This document shows, piece by piece, positions 10,979-22,927 of a DNA stretch of 64,000 nt. Made by a program: the position numbers and the translations under genes. The DNA is taken from the NCBI GenBank assembly GCA_029449235.1, contig JANATG010000005.1, positions 2,046,001-2,110,000 on the forward strand. The letters run 5' to 3'. Source of the DNA: Linnemannia schmuckeri. Taxonomy: Eukaryota; Mortierellomycota; Mortierellomycetes; Mortierellales; Mortierellaceae. The notes under the pieces were generated by a model. The model ran no database searches, was not told the origin of the DNA, and saw only the letters and a list, made by a program, of their open reading frames with translations. Position 1 is the stretch's first letter; every line of letters begins with the position of its first letter.

Positions 10979-13359
10979 ATGTCTGCACAAGTTTCGTCCG
11001 TCTCCCCTTCGTTGATCACCAACGTCGTCACATTGCTTCGCCAACGCCAAAAGGCCCTTATCAAGCGCGGCAAGGCCAACCCTGCCATGTCGATGCTCGC
11101 CTTGACGGCAATCCTCTATTTTTGGTTGGGTCGTATGCGTGCTAAGAAGGGCCCCCCACGCGGCAAGGCCATCCCCCATCTCAAGACCAGACTCTTTATG
11201 CTTGATGTCGGATATGCCTATGTCAAGGCCAGAGCAGACGGAGATGAGCTCAAGTGGGTCCAGGGTCTTTCCAAGCAAGGATTGACGCTGACGACAGAGT
11301 TTATTGGCCACTGCCTTATCCTTGCCTTCGAGCCCTCGTCTGTCCAGCATATCCTTGTCAAGAACTTCGAGAACTACCCCAAGGGTAAGTTTTACCAATG
11401 ACTTTTATTCTCTCTTTTCCTTCTCTCTCCACACTTCACAACATGACGAGAAGAAGAAGGAGAGACAGAAGGTGCTCATTGGTGTACCGAGTAATTGAGA
11501 GCGTGCTGTCATCGGGCGCCAGTGGAGAAGGAAAGAAGAAATAGGGAACTGTTCTTGGCGGAATACCAATTTTTGCTTTTCTTCTCCACACATCATCATA
11601 TACTTTACGCCCTTAACACTCATTCCGCAAGGGTCTGTGTCGAGCCATCATCCATCGTCCGATCTTACTCTCTTGACCATCTTTTGGTCGCACACAATAT
11701 GCACTACCTCTCCCTTGTTCACACATCGTCATTCTCCTTCATCGCCAATCTCAATCTCTTTCGCTCCTCTCACCTTTGACCAAGCAGCGCGTGGCCAGAA
11801 TTATGATTTTTACATTTTTGAGTCGACACAACAACGCCATGCACACTCTAAAGTAACACCTTCGACAACCAACACACTATACTACCCCATCGCATATCGT
11901 GACCATTTTACGGATGTTGATGTACTTCATCCCTGCAGTCTCTCTATCCACTTTTTTTTTATCACTTTGCGACTCCAATGCTTCTACCCATGGAACAACG
12001 TCCTAATTGGCATCCCTTTCCCTTTCTTTCAAAATGATCCAAAACACTAGGCCCCGCGTTCCACAAGGCATTCTTCCCCTTCATGGGCACAGGCATCTTT
12101 AACGCCGACGGCGCCGCATGGAAGAACCAGCGTGCCCTCGCCCGTCCCCACTTCCAAGTCACAGAATACAAGGGTGCCGCCCATATCGAGACCCAGATTA
12201 ACCAAGTCTTCGGCATCCTCGACAAGGCCATCGCTGCCGGCGAGGTCATTGACGCACAAGACCTCTGGTCCCGCTACACCATCGACACCGCGACCGGTTT
12301 CCTGTTCGGAGACTGCATCAATGCCCTCGATGTCCCTCAATCGAAATTCGTCTCGGCCTTCAACTACACACAAAAGGTCTGTGGATGGAAGATCCGTCTG
12401 TGTGATTACCAGTCCCTGGTTCCTGCCAAGGAGTTCCCTCAAAAGGTCAAGGATATGGATGAAGTTTTGATGCCTATTGTTGATGCTGCGATTGCCAAGG
12501 AGATCAAGCGTCATTCTGAGGCTAGGGAGGGTGAGGAGAATGAGCACAAGAACGATAACTTGTTGGTGCACTTTTTGAATTCTGTTGATGAGAATGGTCA
12601 GCCCTTTGATCGTATCTACCTCCGTGACATGTTGATGAACTTCTTGCTCGTGAGTCTTCTTTCACCCTTCCCTTACTTATGTGAAGCAAGTCGCGTGTTC
12701 GTGTGTCCTAGGCACAACAAAAGCTAACCATTACCTCCCCTCCCCCCTTTATTTACATCTACGATTATGAATAGGCTGGACGAGACACGTCGACCAACTT
12801 GCTGACATTCATGTGCTACAACTTGGGCAAGCACCCCGAGGTAATGGAACGCGTCCGCCAAGAGATCTTCTCCGTCGTTGGTAAAGACCGCAAGCCCGAC
12901 CACGAGGACATCAAGAAGCTCAAGTTCCTCAAGCAGGTCATCAACGAGACCCTCCGTCTCTACCCCGCCGTCCCCTTCAACATCAAGACCTGTCTCGAAG
13001 ATGATGTCCTCCCTAACGGTTACTTTATCCCTAAGGGCTCCCTCGTCGTCCACTCCTCCTACGTCACCCATCGCATGAAGGAGTACTGGGGCGAGGACGC
13101 CGAGGAGTTCGACCCCGACCGTTGGGGCCCTGAGCGTGTCAAGACTGTCCGTCCCTTCATGTTCTTCCCCTTCCATGCCGGCCCTCGTATTTGCTTGGGA
13201 CAGAACTTTGCCTACAACCAGGCCATGAACACCATGACCCGCCTGTTGCAGAAGTATACCTGGACTGTTGTTGAGGGCTTTGAGCCCAAGCCCGAGTCTG
13301 ATATTACTATGTACTCTAGAAACGGCATGCAGATCATCTTTGACAAGTACGAGGCCTAA
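10979..13359 (+). CDS. Cytochrome P450 monooxygenase (CYP52/CYP63-like)
   Basis: Three exons, 10979-11384, 12051-12649 and 12775-13359, join in phase to 529 residues. A hydrophobic N-terminal anchor (about residues 37-52) suggests ER membrane attachment. The core motifs are all present: the I-helix oxygen-activation motif AGRDTS (336-341), the K-helix ExxR as ETLR (393-396), a PERF-like DPDRW, and the heme loop FHAGPRICLG with the thiolate cysteine at about 475. The charged AGRDT form and the overall arrangement are typical of fungal alkane and fatty-acid omega-hydroxylases (CYP52/CYP63 and relatives), so a lipid substrate is a reasonable guess, not a demonstration. The first intron is 666 bases, long for this genome. 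Polyadenylation-like AATAAA follows the stop near 13411. Confidence 0.93.
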
Positions 13360-13548
13360 ATATTATTAGAAGTGCTTTCTCCCTTGTGAATTCTTCCTAC
13401 AATTAAATAACGAATAAAAACAACATAAAAAACACATTGATAGACCGAGAAGACAATGCCTTTGAAGCTAAGGGCTTTTATTCTGGATTTATGTACAATT
13501 TTTCTGCTTTGCAACAAGGAAAAAATACGCATGTTTGATTGGGTGTTT

Positions 13549-15261
13549 TTACATGAACATGTCCATGTATCCTGGTGGAGGAGCCTCATCGTTATCGGGT
13601 TCTCCAGGGAATCTGCCATAAAAAATAGTAAAGCAAACCAGCTCGGTTAGTCACGTAAGTCTTCACGAAGACACCACAACGTATCGCATACACAAAAGGG
13701 TGGGTTTAACTTACGTAGAAGTGGGTCCGCCGCGACCACGTCCTTGGCCGGGAACACCGCCAACTCCGCGATGAGGGTCCTGATGGGCAGAGCCAGCGCC
13801 AGGTACGCCGCTTCGGCCATGTCCACCTGTGGGACCGAATGGTCCAATGGGGTCAAAACGAGCTCCGAGCGGAACAGATCCACGAGGCAACGGCTGAGGG
13901 CCACCGTAAATTCCACCACCACCAGGAGGTCTTCTGAACATGGGATGACCTGGTCCGACAATCATTCCGTCGCCACTACCTCCACCAATGCCACCAATTC
14001 CACCAAAGCCACCAGGACCACCAATGCCTCCAAGGCCGCCGCCAATACGACCTCCAAAGGGATCCAGGTCACTGCGGCCAATCTCATAAGGGTTGTATCC
14101 ACCTCCAAAACCAGGCTCGTCGGCCGAGAATGGGTCTCCAAAGATTGGGGGCCGAGGGATGAATCCAGGTCGACCAGGGTGCCCAGGGAATGTCGAAGGA
14201 TCATCTGGGTAATAGTCGCGTCCACGACCACCACCAGTTGACGACCCTGTCGATGCAGGGTCTCGCAGTCTATCTCCTCCTTCGCCTGTCGTAGTGGTTG
14301 TAGATGCGGTACGATCTTCCTGATATCCAGGCTTGGACAATCCTGGGATCAGTTGTTGAATGATCTTGACCTTGAACTGTCCAATAAAATCATTGATCCT
14401 TGACCGAGAAATAAAACCATTCCAGAGTGGGTCTTTGTCAATCTCGGTCCTTGTCGTGAAAGGGAAGTACGATGGCGAAGTGAAATCCTTGACTTGAATG
14501 TCGAGCGAGCAAATCTGGTTCGTCTGTTAAATTGAAGCAGGACGATATATGTTAGTGATGCGTGTCTTTGTTTGTTGATGGAACAGTAATGGATGAATCA
14601 TGCTCTTAGCACTTGGATGTTTGACGTGTGAAAATAATCGCGTACTTCAAAGGTGGTGCCATGAATGACAAACTTGCCAGCCATGCGCATACACTTGATC
14701 ACATAGGTGAGCTGAGAGTGTGAGTGGGTATATCTGAAGGAGAAGCTCTCCGTGGACGAGTTCCAGCGTGTTGGCAAGACATTTGCCCTCGAGAGATCTA
14801 AGACAGCAGAAGGAAATACAAGTGTTAATTAACCATGCTGAACCTTAGTAGTGATCACGACGCTGTTGTAGGGATGTTGTTGTCTGCAGATGCTTGTTTA
14901 GTAAAAAAAAAAAAAAAAAGCGAGCCTTACCATCGATATTGCGTCGGTCGGCTTCTACCGAATCTTCTTCGCCCAACCCGATAAGTCGGAACCCAACTGC
15001 GGTCATGATGGCATGCGATAAAGCGGCGAGTCCTTCATACTCGGACTTTAAGAGGGTCGTCGTGGCTGCTGAGGAAGAGGAGGAATTCGTTTCTTGTTGG
15101 TTGTCTGTTGATGCCGAGGTTTCGCTTTCTGTAGTGGTGGTGGCGGTTGCTTGACTTGGGTGCTGTGCCGGGAGGAGTGCTTGGAGAAGGTTGAGGACAC
15201 TGTCGCCGTCGAGGACATTGCTTGTTGGGGATCCAGCAGGCGGTTGCTGAGGATTCGACAT
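13549..15261 (-). CDS. PSMF1: Proteasome regulator PI31 (PSMF1/Fub1 family)
   Basis: Four exons on the minus strand, 14931-15261, 14646-14797, 13715-14523 and 13549-13612, join in phase to 451 residues. The N-terminal half (after a Ser/Thr-rich insert) reads as the FP domain of PI31, with LPTRWNSS and a run of beta strands up to about residue 230. The C-terminal half is Pro/Gly-rich and contains the PI31 signatures DPFGG, VGPGHPMF, PLGARFDPIGPFGP and the very C-terminal APPPGYMDMFM. PI31 binds 20S proteasomes through this tail and modulates their assembly or transport. The protein is much longer than the animal form (about 270) because of a Ser/Thr insert near residues 45-75 and an expanded poly-Gly linker. 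Confidence 0.92.
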
Positions 15262-15651
15262 TCTGCTTGTGCGTGTGTGCTTGTGAGTTGTGTGTGAATG
15301 AGAGAGTTGTGCGTGGGTGAGTGAGAAAGGGAGATATGTGTTGTGTGGAGGAATAGAGTTGAAGAGAAGAGGAATGAAAAGAAACGAAAGAGAGGCGCCC
15401 TTTTTGTAGTCGAAGGATGGAGGCGACCAACGGCTGCTCTTTAGACGCGCAAGCCTGTCGCTGCTGTCCGATGGTCTGTCCACACACAAAACCTCAGCCC
15501 AATTGATCAAATCAAAGTCACATTTTTTTTTTCTTAAATTGACTGAATAACGTTGCATCTTTCTTCTCAAAGAACATCCGACACGACACTCAGGGCCTTA
15601 CTTACTTTGGCAGAGGAATGGAATAAGCAGGGATCAATGCAACATCGACAT
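15262..15651. other. Intergenic region upstream of the PI31 gene
   Basis: It holds the promoter and leader of the minus-strand PI31 gene. On the minus strand the stretch just before the ATG is C/A/T-rich. No separate gene is visible. Confidence 0.4.
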
Positions 15652-15983
15652 CATGACCAGCACTTCACCAGACAACAAGACCATCTTTGTCATCAAAAAC
15701 GTCGACTCAAAGTACAGAGAATCTCTTCCTTTTGTGTTCTTGTACATCACACTTCCATAAAAAAAGAGCTTAAATAATGGTGGCGCTTAATGGCACTCTG
15801 CACACGTCGAGCTTACAACAAGCCTTTTGGTTATACAACTTCCGCTAAACTAGACTCACGACAAAAGAAGTGGCGACACACCTAGGCCTAGCTTATGAGG
15901 CATTGAGTCGGGAACAATCCTCTGCCAACGGCAACAGCGGGACTTGTGCCTACCAGGCTAGCGTGGGGTCTTTGGATGAAGCC
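15652..15983 (+). other. Coding-like stretch with stop codons upstream of the WD40 gene
   Basis: A peptide starting at an ATG at about 15652 reads TIFVIKNVDSKYRES and stops near 15755. A second frame from about 15778 (MVALNGTLHTSSLQQAFWLY) has one in-frame TAA near 15858 and then continues in the same frame (LTTKEVATHLGLAYEALSRE) to a good donor at 15998. Its last codons are in phase with the next exon of the WD40 gene. This suggests an older 5' part of that gene disabled by a nonsense codon, or an alternative upstream exon. I do not recognise the domain. Confidence 0.35.
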
Positions 15984-18900
15984 ATGGCCGTCTTCATGTA
16001 AGGAAAAAAAAACCAGATATGTCGCGATAATTCAGTCCTTTCCCAACAGCGATTAAATAAAGGAAGACCTCTCGCTAATTATTTTTTACTTTTTTGCATC
16101 TCATTCGGGCTGTACAGTAAACACAACTTCACGTTGTTGGGGGACTATGAGATATTCTTGGAGTTTCGACCAGGACACATCTACAACCGGATACCGGAAC
16201 TCGAGCTCGTCACTAGGGAAAAAGTGTCATCAATGGTAGCGATCTCTACAAAACTGCAGCATGTGCAATATGCTAAGAAGGATACACGATGTCGATTGAA
16301 GAAGGGACAACAGCCAACAGGCCCTTTTTACTTTTTTGTGGACCAACCTCTAGGCCTTTTACAATGCACTCATGCGATACGGACAGGTCGTTTCAGGTGA
16401 GTTTAAGGAGACCTTTTCCCCCCAGCTTATGCTTAATGACCCTAAGCGGAGGACAGTGTGGAAGGTGAAGAGACTTAACCACTAAATCTCATTTGCTCGT
16501 ACATAGTATTCTCGACAGGCAAAAATCATCGTGGAGAGTACCAGCACAGCGTGTTTTTCACTACAAAGAACGGAGCGTGGGTTGGACATAAAGCTATTGC
16601 AGGCAAGCATGTGAGTACAAAGTTACCCAGTTTCATCCATCTATGCCACTGTTCTCTTCCCTTGATTTACAATAACAGAGTGGCGCTCTGACTGACCGAC
16701 TCACTTGTCAAAAAATACTTTTTTTTTGTATTTTCGGGATAATTCTTAGCTCACGAGAATCGGAGGCAAGTCTGTGAGAGCAGTCGGAACGAGGAGCATA
16801 CAGGAAACTAACCCGGACTTTTGGACACCACCGCCAAAGTTCAAGAAACCACAGCCAAAGGGCAACCTGATCGGAGTACCGTCCAACTCTCCGTCTACGA
16901 GCAGGCCCGCAGGAATAACACCCATCGGATCAACGCCATCAGTAGCAAAAGTTCCACCGCCGATCGTTTCGGTAATGCGGATCAAATTATATACATTGAC
17001 TTTTATCACCGGATGCTTTGAACCACACAAAAGAATGGCATACATGTTACGACTATCGAATGGAATGGACGTGGATCATGCTCAAGAGCTAACCAATCGT
17101 CCACTTCATCTCGCCCGTGCCTTCCCATAACAACTTCTATTACTACAGACTTCGCCAAGGGATTTGGTGGCCAGTTCCAATTTTAAGCTCTACGACCGCT
17201 CACCAACCCCATCGACAGTTCCCGCCAAGAGACAACATCACCTCAGCAAAGTTGACCACACAAATTACTCGTCTGCCAAAGAACAACGCGCTCATATCGA
17301 TCTCCGCAAAAACAAGCCCATTCCGTCTTTTCATATCAGTCATCCAGGTGATCTAAAGGGCCGAAAATATTTCGAAGAAAATGGCAATCAGAGTGGGACG
17401 CGGCAGGATTGGTACAATACCGCATTCATTTGCTACGAGTCCTTGTACAACCAGTCCTCTGTATCTGATGAAGGGAGTTTGTCCATGTCAACAGTGGCCT
17501 GGGGCTCTCAGCTGGACATTTCGACATTTCAGCTTCACTATGGTAAAGGAAAAGTAACGGCGTAGCGCATAAAAAACTTGACTAGCGTTGATTTTAAAAA
17601 TGCTCACGGTGGTTCTGACACACTTTTGTACTTTTTTTTTCTGATAGGGTCGTTGTTCATTCCTAATGGCAAAAAGGAAGAAATACCGGTTGCGTCCAGT
17701 ATGACGGTTGAGATGAGGCAATACGGAGACAAGGAGTCGGCAGCCGAGGTGCTGGCTATCCGGAATGAGGGACAATTGCCTTCGATTGCCAAAGTAAGCG
17801 CAAGGATTCGTCAGTAGCCATCGGATGAGATACCGTTGTTCGGTGATTGCGACCGTTAAAGATTAGTATGATAACTAACACCCGACCTTCACTCCTTTGA
17901 TATTGGTTGTAGGCCATGCGGGAAGGCGCTAATGTGGCATCGCGTGGTAAAATCATGTCGATGAAGTAAGTCTCAAGAAGCTTCTGGTGGTCAGTGCGAT
18001 TGAGGTCATGCTAATTGAATACTCTGAAAGTAAGTACTGACAAAAGTATAATTTTTGCCACCAAATTCTTTAAGGTCTTTAGAGTCAGGTCACCTCGTTA
18101 CATCTTCTCTGACACAAAGCCGGCATAAAGGACTCTTCTTGTGGGACATGAAGGGTGACGCTGAGGATGCCAAGGTCCCTCTCGCCAGACTGTCAACTGA
18201 GCAGTGTGGAACACCCTGGATCGACGCCAAGGGCATGGATGTTTGCAGTGTCGATTCCTATGGTGTCATAAGTAGCTTCGACCTAACGAAAGCTGTGAAC
18301 TCCTATCGAGGATCAACCACAACAGTCGAGCATGCATACACCACCACAATTGACAATGAGTACTCGTTCCACTCGACTTGTATTTCGCTTAATGCTCTGG
18401 ATTCGACCATCCTTGTGGGATCTGGAGAGGTTGCCCAGATTGCATGCTGGGATACAAGATCGCCTAGCGTCGCTGCAACAACCTCCTTTGCGTGTCAATA
18501 CAAGCAAAGTACGTCGAGCGGATTGCGGTCCTTCGATCCGATCTATGGTATCGAGTGGAACCCGCTCAAGTCGAATGAGTTCATGACGGTGCATCCGCAA
18601 ACCATTCGCGTCTGGGACACAAGAAAGATGAACAATGATGTAGGTTGGACGATTCTTCTTATTGCTCTTCAACCCTTGCATTCCATAACTTGCTCTGACA
18701 GGAATACACGCCTATTTTTTTTTCTTCTTCCTTGTTTGATTTGTGTGTTTTAGGCATACGCCACGTTCCACTATATGGGTGGCGGCGAAACAATGAGGAA
18801 AGCGCTATGGAATCCTCGTCGCCCGGACATTATTGCAAGCCTGAGTGTGGCTGGCCAGGTCAAGATCTGGAAACTCAACAAATTCAACTGCCCTGCCGAC

Positions 18901-19334
18901 CCTACCACTTTGATCCAGAAACCTGAACTCCTCTTTGTTCACCGTGGCCAAGAGTATGTCCACGTTGCTTTTGTTTCTCTGGATCACGATTGCGAACCTC
19001 ATTTATATTGTTCCTCGGCTTACATATTCTCGCTTTTCTTTGTCTTTATTCGTATAACTCCCGGTTGATAGACTAATGGTATCGGACTTTGCTTGGTGCC
19101 CGTACAGCGTCGAAGATGTGATCGCCACGGTATCTCCAAGTTCGCCTTATCGAGCTGGAAACATCCAAGGTACGTTGTTACGAATATTGAGTATTTTGCG
19201 TGTCCTTCCGTGTTTTATTTGGTTCCTGAATTTTCTTACATTTGCACTAACAAATACTTCCTTTTGAATCAACGTTTGACTTAGTCTGGAGGCCGAGAAA
19301 TCTTCATAGTAGTGATGAGAACGGCGAGCCATGA
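15984..19334 (+). CDS. WD40 protein, diverged RBBP4/MSI1-like, with unrecognised N-terminal extension
   Basis: The start is uncertain. I place it at the ATG at 15984 (exon 15984-15997), followed by exons 16118-about 16386, 16507-16610, 16750-16971, 17149-17542, 17648-17793, 17913-17965, 18075-18639, 18754-18953, 19072-19169 and 19285-19334. From 16507 onward all splices are in phase. The second half follows the RBBP4/Msi1 layout: an N-terminal helix (DWYNTAFICYESLY), STVAWGSQLDISTFQLHYGS, then WD repeats with IACWDTRS, IRVWDTRK, VKIWKLNK, and the typical ending PELLFVHRG, SDFAWCP, NIQVWRPRN. Family members bind histone H4 in chromatin complexes. This copy is very diverged and may not do so. 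The N-terminal 300 or so residues are unrecognised. Joining exon 2 to exon 3 needs a weak gtcgtt donor; the stronger gtgagt at 16397 breaks the frame, so the 5' part may be decaying. Confidence 0.5.
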
Positions 19335-19456
19335 TACGTTAATTCAATCTTCCCGCAACAAATAAAATAAAGAGTTGTGTTTGTGAATTATTTTATTCTT
19401 TGCTTTTACGCAATCAAAGAAAGGAATGAAAATGCAATGATGAGGGTGGAATGCAC

Positions 19457-20755
19457 TTAAGAGCGCTTGGCGACCTCGGCCTTGAAGACCTCGGCAATGT
19501 TGCCGCTCTTGACACCATCCTCGAGGGTCTTACGGACAGCCTCGAGCTGGTCAAGACCCTTGGCACCGTCCAAGAGGGCATCCAAGAGCTCGAGCTGCTT
19601 CTCGACCTCGACGGGGCCGGGAGTCTGGTCGGCGGGCAAGAAGTAGTTGTTGTCCTTGATGAGGGCCTTCAAGTTCTTCTTCTCCTTGCGGACAGCGCGC
19701 TTCAAGAGCTCCTTGTTCTTCTTGCCGTCCTCACGGGCAGCCTTCTCGGCCTCCTCAGCAGCCTTAGCAGCGGCCTCGGCAGCAAGAGCAGCAGCAGCAG
19801 CCTCCTCGGCAGCCTTCTTCTCGGCCTCCTCCTTCTCGCGCTTCTTAGCGTTCCTCTGCTTGTTGGCCTGCTCCTTGAAGATCTTGATACGGGGATCGAG
19901 CGAGAGGGCAAGATCGACAATCTCACGGAGACGCTGGTTGTCCTCCTTCTTCAGCTTGGCACGCTCAGCCTTGTTCTTCTTCTCAAAGTATCTCTTGTCA
20001 TCACGGGAATCGTGACCCTCACCATCCTCCTTGTCCATCCACTCGAAGGTTCTCCACGAATCAAACTTGTACCAGAAATCGTAGAAAGACTCGACCTCCT
20101 CCTGGCTCGACTCGGCGTTGCCCAACTGGGGGACGGGCTGGATGTTAGAGAAGCGAGACTCGCGCAAGAAGACGGGAGCATAGAGCTTGTAGAAATCGCC
20201 CTTGGACTTTGCGTTGGGGACAGAGTCCGAGACGGCAGGGTCGACGGAATCCCACTGGCGACGCTTGACGGGGTCCATGAGAGTCTCAAAGGCCTTCTGG
20301 ATGCACTTGAAGAAACCATCATCGTGGAGTCCACCGGTGGCAGCCTTCTTATCGGGGTGATGACGGAGGACCTTGCGACGGTGAGCACGACGGATCTGGT
20401 CCTCGGTGGCCTTGTAGCGGAGGGCCGAGAGACCCAAGACGGCGTACTGATCCTGATCCTTCCAGTCCTTGGGGTCGCGACGGAGCATGGCGGGGTCTTC
20501 GGGCTCGTCACCGAGGTCAGAGTCATCCTGGGCGGCACCGTTGGCAGCCTTGGCGGCAGCCTCAGCCTCGTTAATAGCCTTCTCGTCCTCAGAGAAGGTG
20601 CGCGAGTGGATGTGGCGGCGCGCATGGGCCAAGAAGTGACGACCGACAGGCTGGATGGTGGCGTTGACGGGGGTGGTGATCTTGGCGTGGAAGGCCGAGG
20701 TCTTGTCGGCAGACCAGCTCTTGGGAGGCGAGGGGAGGAGGAAGTCCATGACCAT
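19457..20755 (-). CDS. ZUO1: Zuotin, ribosome-associated J-domain protein
   Basis: A single exon of 432 residues, starting at the first ATG. The J domain spans about residues 101-172, with YAVLGL, RRKVLRHHPDKK and the catalytic HPD at 133-135. The zuotin-specific order follows: FYKLYAPVFLRESRFS, FYDFWYKFDSWRTFEW, then a highly charged Ala/Glu/Lys coiled region (about 280-345) that binds rRNA, and a C-terminal four-helix bundle starting around KNKELLKRAVRKEKKNLK. With an Ssz1-type Hsp70 it forms the ribosome-associated complex that stimulates Ssb on nascent chains. The length matches the yeast protein (433). Vertebrate MPP11 has extra SANT domains; this one does not. Confidence 0.96.
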   Translation of the reverse strand: MVMDFLLPSPPKSWSADKTSAFHAKITTPVNATIQPVGRHFLAHARRHIHSRTFSEDEKAINEAEAAAKAANGAAQDDSDLGDEPEDPAMLRRDPKDWKDQDQYAVLGLSALRYKATEDQIRRAHRRKVLRHHPDKKAATGGLHDDGFFKCIQKAFETLMDPVKRRQWDSVDPAVSDSVPNAKSKGDFYKLYAPVFLRESRFSNIQPVPQLGNAESSQEEVESFYDFWYKFDSWRTFEWMDKEDGEGHDSRDDKRYFEKKNKAERAKLKKEDNQRLREIVDLALSLDPRIKIFKEQANKQRNAKKREKEEAEKKAAEEAAAAALAAEAAAKAAEEAEKAAREDGKKNKELLKRAVRKEKKNLKALIKDNNYFLPADQTPGPVEVEKQLELLDALLDGAKGLDQLEAVRKTLEDGVKSGNIAEVFKAEVAKRS

Positions 20756-20983
20756 GTTGGGCGATGTGAGAAGTGTGAGGAGAGGGGATGAAGGAGAAAG
20801 GGCAAATCTGATCTTTTACTTTTCAAATAGAGTCTGTTCGCAGCTTCAAATTTTTTTACGGTTGTGATTGATGGGGGGTGAACGATTATTCTATGCGCTC
20901 GAAATTTATTCTAATACGTCACTCAGGTCGGACGAACTTCGCCCTAAGGGGAAAGGGTATGGATCAAAGGGATCCGTTCTAGT

Positions 20984-22378
20984 TTAGTCAAAGTACTCGG
21001 TCTTGGCTCCCTCCTCTACAACATCCAGGACCTTGTACATGCTCTTGATACCGCCTTTGGGCTGGCTTGTAAAGATATCCTGGACTGCTGCTGCAATTTG
21101 CTCAAAGTTCTCAGTCGCTAATACGAGAATGGTGGGGCCAGCACCGCTGAGGCAGATACCGACAACACCGGGGTATGTCTTTGGTGTAATCTTTTCTAAC
21201 ATCTCTGCCATTCCAGGGATCTATTTGATCAAGGCGGTTGAAATAGAATATGGTTAGTAAAAGTTGGTTCATACGAGAAAAAAATATGCCTGCTAAAAAT
21301 ACACACTTGCTAAAGGGCAGTTATCAAGATAAGAGGAATGATGGACGTACAAGGTGCTTTCTGTAGGGCTGGTGAACCTTGTCACTCATGGCCTTGTGGA
21401 TCAGATCGGCATTGACAGGCGTGCGCGACAAAGCTGTGGTCAAGACGGCAATACGCTGCAAGTTGTAGATCTAGAGACAAAAAAGAAATGAAAAATTAAG
21501 GTTGCATTGACGTTTTGTTAGAAGAGAGGGTAACAAAAATAAAAAATGAAAAAAAAGCGTCGTTCCTTGTCTAACATCTGCCCTTTTTTGTCCCATATTG
21601 AGAAAATGTTGTACTCTCTCAGATAAGAAAAACAAAAAAATGAGTAAGAGAATTATCGGAAAAAAGGGGTCAATTGGACAGTCAAACGACTTACAATATC
21701 AGCACGCTGGTACATGTCGGGAAGGACAGCTCTGGCATCTTCGGTGGCGACCTCAAAGTCGGGGATGACAGCAATAGCCTTGATCTCCTTGGTCCATCCC
21801 AACTGGATGTAGTGTCCAATGTCAGTGATGGGCGTAGGGGGTTGTGGGGCTCCGTTCCTGGTAGGCTCTGATCTGGGGATGCTGGGAGGGTCCAACTCCT
21901 CGGGCTCCAACTCTCTCAAGAAACTGGCAACAAATCCACCAAAGAGGGCAGGGGCGACGTTATCGGGATGACGCTCGACCATCAAGCAGTAATCCAGCAT
22001 GCGGTCGTTGGTCATTTGCAAGTTGCCCGCAGCATTGGCCAACACAACTCCTGCAACAACAGCCGATCCCGAGGAACCCAAACCACGGCCGAGGGGGATG
22101 GGGTTGGTGACGTGGATCTTGAGTGGAGGCAAGGAGGTGATGCCATAGGTCGAGAGAACGTAGAGGGCGGTCTTCGTGATCAGGTTCTTTTCAGCGACAA
22201 GAGGCACATCCTTGGCGCCCTCGCCCTCATAAGTCATCTGGAGACCGGATCCTGCGGGAAGACGCTCGCAGTCGAGGGTGAGGTAGAGCGAGAAGGCCAT
22301 ACCAAGGACGTCGAAGCCAGGGCCGATGTTGGCAGAGGTGGCGGGTACGGTGATCTTGAACTTGTTGTGAGTGGTCAT
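20984..22378 (-). CDS. THR1: Homoserine kinase (threonine biosynthesis)
   Basis: Three exons on the minus strand, 21695-22378, 21351-21470 and 20984-21220, all phase 0, give 346 residues, the usual size. The GHMP-kinase motifs are present: PATSANIGPGFDVLG (12-26), the phosphate-binding loop PLGRGLGSSGSA (95-106) and the C-terminal GICLSGAGPTILVLA. The enzyme phosphorylates L-homoserine with ATP in the cytosol, the step before threonine synthase. Introns start gtaagt and gtacgt. The next gene on the same strand (YTP1-like) lies 549 bases upstream, with zuotin 228 bases downstream; no functional link between them is implied. Confidence 0.95.
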
Positions 22379-22927
22379 TGCTGCTGATGTGTGTTTTTGT
22401 TGCCGAATCCGAATCGAGTCGAGTGAGGAGGGAGGAGGGGAGGGAGGGATGGTGATGAGAGAAAAAGAAGGAAAGAAAGGAATGGGAATGAATGTGAAAA
22501 ATAAAGGTAGGTATGAGTGAAAATGCCAGTGAACGAGAGATATGACTTGCTTGGTTCGGGCGTTGACTCACCCATGAAAGTAAAGTAATACAAACAAAAG
22601 CGCCGATTTGTCGAGAGATGGCGAAACAGGTGGAGACGGGCACCTTTCCTCGTTCAAAGTACTCCTTTTTCATATCGAAGTCGAATACAAATGCGTTCCT
22701 GGTCCATCCGACCCTCAAACACATCCTCTCTTGCATTCTGGCACGGACAGTGCTCGTCATCACTATCATACTAGTATGCACACTCACTTCTCACACAGAT
22801 ACATTCTTCAACCTAACCCTCGCTCTTTCTTCATTCCCACACCACTTTGCGAACTTTCAAATGCATTTTTTTTTTCTTTCATGTATTAGATGGAAAGTAA
22901 AAAAGATAAAATGTCCAAGATCGATTC
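22379..22927. other. Spacer between the homoserine kinase and YTP1-like genes
   Basis: It contains the pyrimidine-rich promoter (on the minus strand) of the homoserine kinase gene and the 3' end of the YTP1-like gene. I see no further gene. Confidence 0.4.

Noticed and set aside
12047..13176. Two long minus-strand frames opposite the P450
   Set aside because: They are shadows of the P450 exons. All P450 motifs are on the plus strand.
13744..14241. Thr/Ser-rich plus-strand frame
   Set aside because: It is antisense to the Gly-rich exon of PI31; GGN codons read backwards give the Thr/Ser richness.
16746..17130. Separate small genes within the WD40 locus
   Set aside because: The frame at 16750-16971 splices in phase to 17149, so it is better explained as an exon of the larger gene.
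19451..20791. 446-codon open frame on the plus strand
   Set aside because: It is exactly antisense to zuotin. The frame is kept open by strong codon bias in the real gene, and its product is an unnatural Leu/Gly/Val-rich string.
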